From positions 1-7,641 of the forward strand of contig DASYAN010000201.1 in NCBI GenBank assembly GCA_036501345.1: a stretch of 7,641 nt of DNA, read 5' to 3'. Of this stretch, positions 6,734 through 7,641 are shown piece by piece (positions within the stretch are counted from its first letter, which is position 1; each line of letters opens with the position of its first letter). The notes below the pieces were generated by a model. It searched no databases, had not been told where the DNA came from, and saw only the letters and a list, made by a program, of their open reading frames with translations. The stretch comes from DASYAN01 sp036501345 (GTDB taxonomy: Bacteria > Chloroflexota > Ktedonobacteria > Ktedonobacterales > Ktedonobacteraceae). Position numbers and translations under genes: made by a program.

Positions 6734-6824
6734 ATGTCTATTTCCTCTCACACCTGAAGACTATCAAATCGAACGGGATAAAATACAAGCAAAATATAAT
6801 TTGAAGAAGAAAAATCATCGATAA
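6720..6824 (+). pseudogene. Out-of-frame continuation of the 6542 membrane protein
   Basis: In the frame one base forward of 6542-6733, codons from about 6720 read LRITKCLFPLTPEDYQ and then a charged stretch (IERDKIQAKYNLKKKNHR) before TAA at 6822-6824. The frame is open well upstream of 6720, overlapping the end of the first frame. This composition looks like a real C-terminal tail and not random translation. I infer a one-base indel near 6700-6730. Confidence 0.35.
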
Positions 6825-6901
6825 TGAAAAAGAAAGCTACTCATACCATCTGTTGTTCTGACAAGCAATTCTCAAACGAAGAAAACAGGTCCAGAAAGTA
6901 G
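6824..6901 (+). CDS. Very small ORF, 25 aa, unknown
   Basis: The ATG overlaps the TAA of the preceding out-of-frame tail (TAATG), the arrangement seen in translationally coupled genes. The product is MKKKATHTICC followed by a polar stretch ending SRK. It may be a truncated gene start or chance. Confidence 0.15.
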   Translation: MKKKATHTICCSDKQFSNEENRSRK

Positions 6902-6990
6902 GGTGAGAATTTCACCACTGATTGCTAGCTGGTATCAGAGTTTCTTTTCTGACTAGGAAGTGTTTTGTCTTACCACCTTTATCAACAAAG

Positions 6991-7419
6991 GAATAAATCC
7001 AGATAACCATTTGACCTTTCCGGCTTATTCATGTATACTACTTCCACATGGAGATATACTGGAGGTAGAGGCTTTGTACCCTTTTACAATCCGATTTGCA
7101 GATACTACACAAGTAAGTAGTACAAAGTAGATAAACCTCAGAGGCACACACGAGACCCTTTGGGCACCTAGCTAAAGGGTCTCGTCTCTACATCTTCTGT
7201 GTCCTGTGTAACAGGACGCAACTGTCGAGAGTGCTCTCTCTCCATTTCGCTTCTATGCATCTCAACGGAATTGAGTCCTGTTCCGTATTAAAATAGGGAA
7301 CATATACCTGTCCAGAAGGCTCTCTATCTTTTTTGGGAAAACTCATGAAAAGCTCATTAAGCCGCCTTCTTTTGAAGGCACAGGTTGTGCCTTACTCACT
7401 TTCCCTCTAATAGATGGAG
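6991..7419 (+). repeat. Hairpin-rich long direct repeat, copy 2 (upstream of moaA)
   Basis: Second copy (about 429 bp) of the element at 5614-6049, same orientation. Conserved stems: CTACTTCCA/TGGAGGTAG (7038-7046/7060-7068, one G-T pair); TACTAC/GTAGTA (7103-7108/7117-7122); a perfect 11-bp stem at 7151-7161/7174-7184; GTCCTGT/ACAGGAC (7201-7207/7211-7217), identical in both copies; ACGGAAT/GTTCCGT (7265-7271/7280-7286); GCCTTC/GAAGGC (7364-7369/7374-7379). Copy 2 lacks about 15 bases that form the ACTCTTGA hairpin of copy 1, and its GCTTTGT stem is broken. A second stem, AAGGCACA/TGTGCCTT (7375-7382/7386-7393), overlaps the preceding one. The block ends about 90 bp before moaA and before the presumed moaA promoter, so it is probably not part of the moaA leader. 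Confidence 0.85.
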
Positions 7420-7436
7420 CCCGTCCAGATAAGTAG

Positions 7437-7465
7437 CAGACAAAATTCTTTAGATATGCTATACT
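7437..7465 (+). promoter_or_regulatory. Probable moaA promoter
   Basis: The -10 is TATACT (7460-7465) preceded by TGC, an extended -10 arrangement. CAGACA (7437-7442) stands at the -35 position with 17-base spacing. Transcription would begin near 7472, giving a leader of about 40 bases, too short for a molybdenum cofactor riboswitch. Confidence 0.5.
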
Positions 7466-7499
7466 AATTGCACATAGAACATTGTCTAGTTTATCCACC

Positions 7500-7505
7500 A
7501 AGAGG
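7500..7505 (+). promoter_or_regulatory. moaA ribosome binding site
   Basis: AAGAGG lies 6 bases before the ATG at 7512 and supports that start. Confidence 0.55.
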
Positions 7506-7511
7506 CTACCT

Positions 7512-7641
7512 ATGGAACCACTCGTAGATAGTTACGGTCGACGCATCAAAAGCATGCGTATCTCTATCACTGACAAATGCAACTTCCGCTGTACCTACTG
7601 TATGCCGGCAGAAGGGCTCTCCTGGCATAAAAAAGCGGAAA
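7512..7641 (+). CDS. moaA: GTP 3',8-cyclase MoaA (N-terminal 43 codons)
   Basis: This radical-SAM enzyme carries out the first step of molybdenum cofactor synthesis, rearranging GTP to 3',8-cyclo-GTP, which MoaC then converts to cyclic pyranopterin phosphate. Only the first 43 codons are present before the window ends. They hold the family opening (DSYGRRIKSMRISITDKCN) and the radical-SAM cluster motif Cys23-x3-Cys27-x2-Cys30 within CNFRCTYCMP. The C-terminal second iron-sulfur cluster and the GG end are outside the window. The start at 7512 matches the usual MoaA N-terminus and has a good ribosome site and upstream promoter. No other moa gene is visible, so operon membership cannot be judged. 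Confidence 0.93.
   Translation, partial: MEPLVDSYGRRIKSMRISITDKCNFRCTYCMPAEGLSWHKKAE

Larger units (their letters stand above)
6050..6990. other. 940-bp segment between the two repeat copies, small ORFs only
   Basis: This AT-rich stretch between the direct repeats has no recognisable gene of normal size. It holds short plus-strand ORFs at 6175-6276, 6352-6528, 6542-6733 (with an out-of-frame continuation to 6824) and 6824-6901, several with decent ribosome sites. No transposase, integrase or RNA gene was recognised. The segment may be a decayed gene cluster or a cargo carried between repeats. Recombination between the repeats would delete it with one repeat copy (about 1.4 kb). Confidence 0.5.

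Noticed and set aside
5614..7419. Composite transposon bounded by insertion sequences
   Set aside because: The repeats encode no transposase, show no terminal inverted repeats and no visible target duplication.
7000..7511. Molybdenum cofactor riboswitch ahead of moaA
   Set aside because: The repeat there also occurs after glnA, and a probable promoter lies between it and moaA, leaving only about 40 bases of leader.

Overview
The window carries four recognisable genes, one probable accessory gene and a long non-coding stretch built around a duplicated, hairpin-rich element. No gene identifies the organism firmly. The mix is an FtsX-type permease paired with an SGNH-hydrolase lipoprotein, a class I glutamine synthetase, MoaA, and large intergenic spaces with long repeats. 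This suggests a free-living bacterium with a large genome. The protein style reminded me of Chloroflexota (Ktedonobacteria), but that is an impression and not a demonstrated assignment.

Layout. From 1 to 2075 on the minus strand runs one uninterrupted reading frame, open at the left window edge, for a large FtsX/MacB-type ABC transporter permease. Its start lies just after the stop of an SGNH/GDSL-like lipoprotein gene (2082-2840 or 2082-2891, minus), so the two form an operon. Next is an AT-rich minus-strand gene (2946-3674) whose C-terminal part looks like a HEPN domain with the catalytic histidine position changed. A non-coding region of about 520 bp (3675-4191) separates it from the divergent glnA. 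That region holds several perfect palindromes. One matches the TnrA/GlnR consensus and lies at the probable promoter of the HEPN-like gene.

glnA is best started at 4192 and ends at 5616, giving 474 aa with all the usual glutamine synthetase I motifs. Immediately at its stop codon begins a copy of a roughly 430-bp element (5614-6049). A second, highly similar copy in the same orientation lies at 6991-7419, just upstream of moaA, whose first 43 codons (from 7512) run off the right edge. Both copies carry a string of inverted repeats, several of them preserved between copies. Between the copies lies about 940 bp with only small ORFs. One encodes a two-helix membrane protein that appears frameshifted near its C-terminus.

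Together: the left third is an envelope-export or lipoprotein module, and the centre is nitrogen assimilation (glutamine synthesis) next to a possible defence or toxin-like HEPN gene. The right third is a repeat-bounded island leading into molybdenum cofactor synthesis. The most unusual element is the paired structured repeat. Its nature (structured RNA, non-autonomous mobile element or duplicated 3' region) cannot be settled from this sequence alone.
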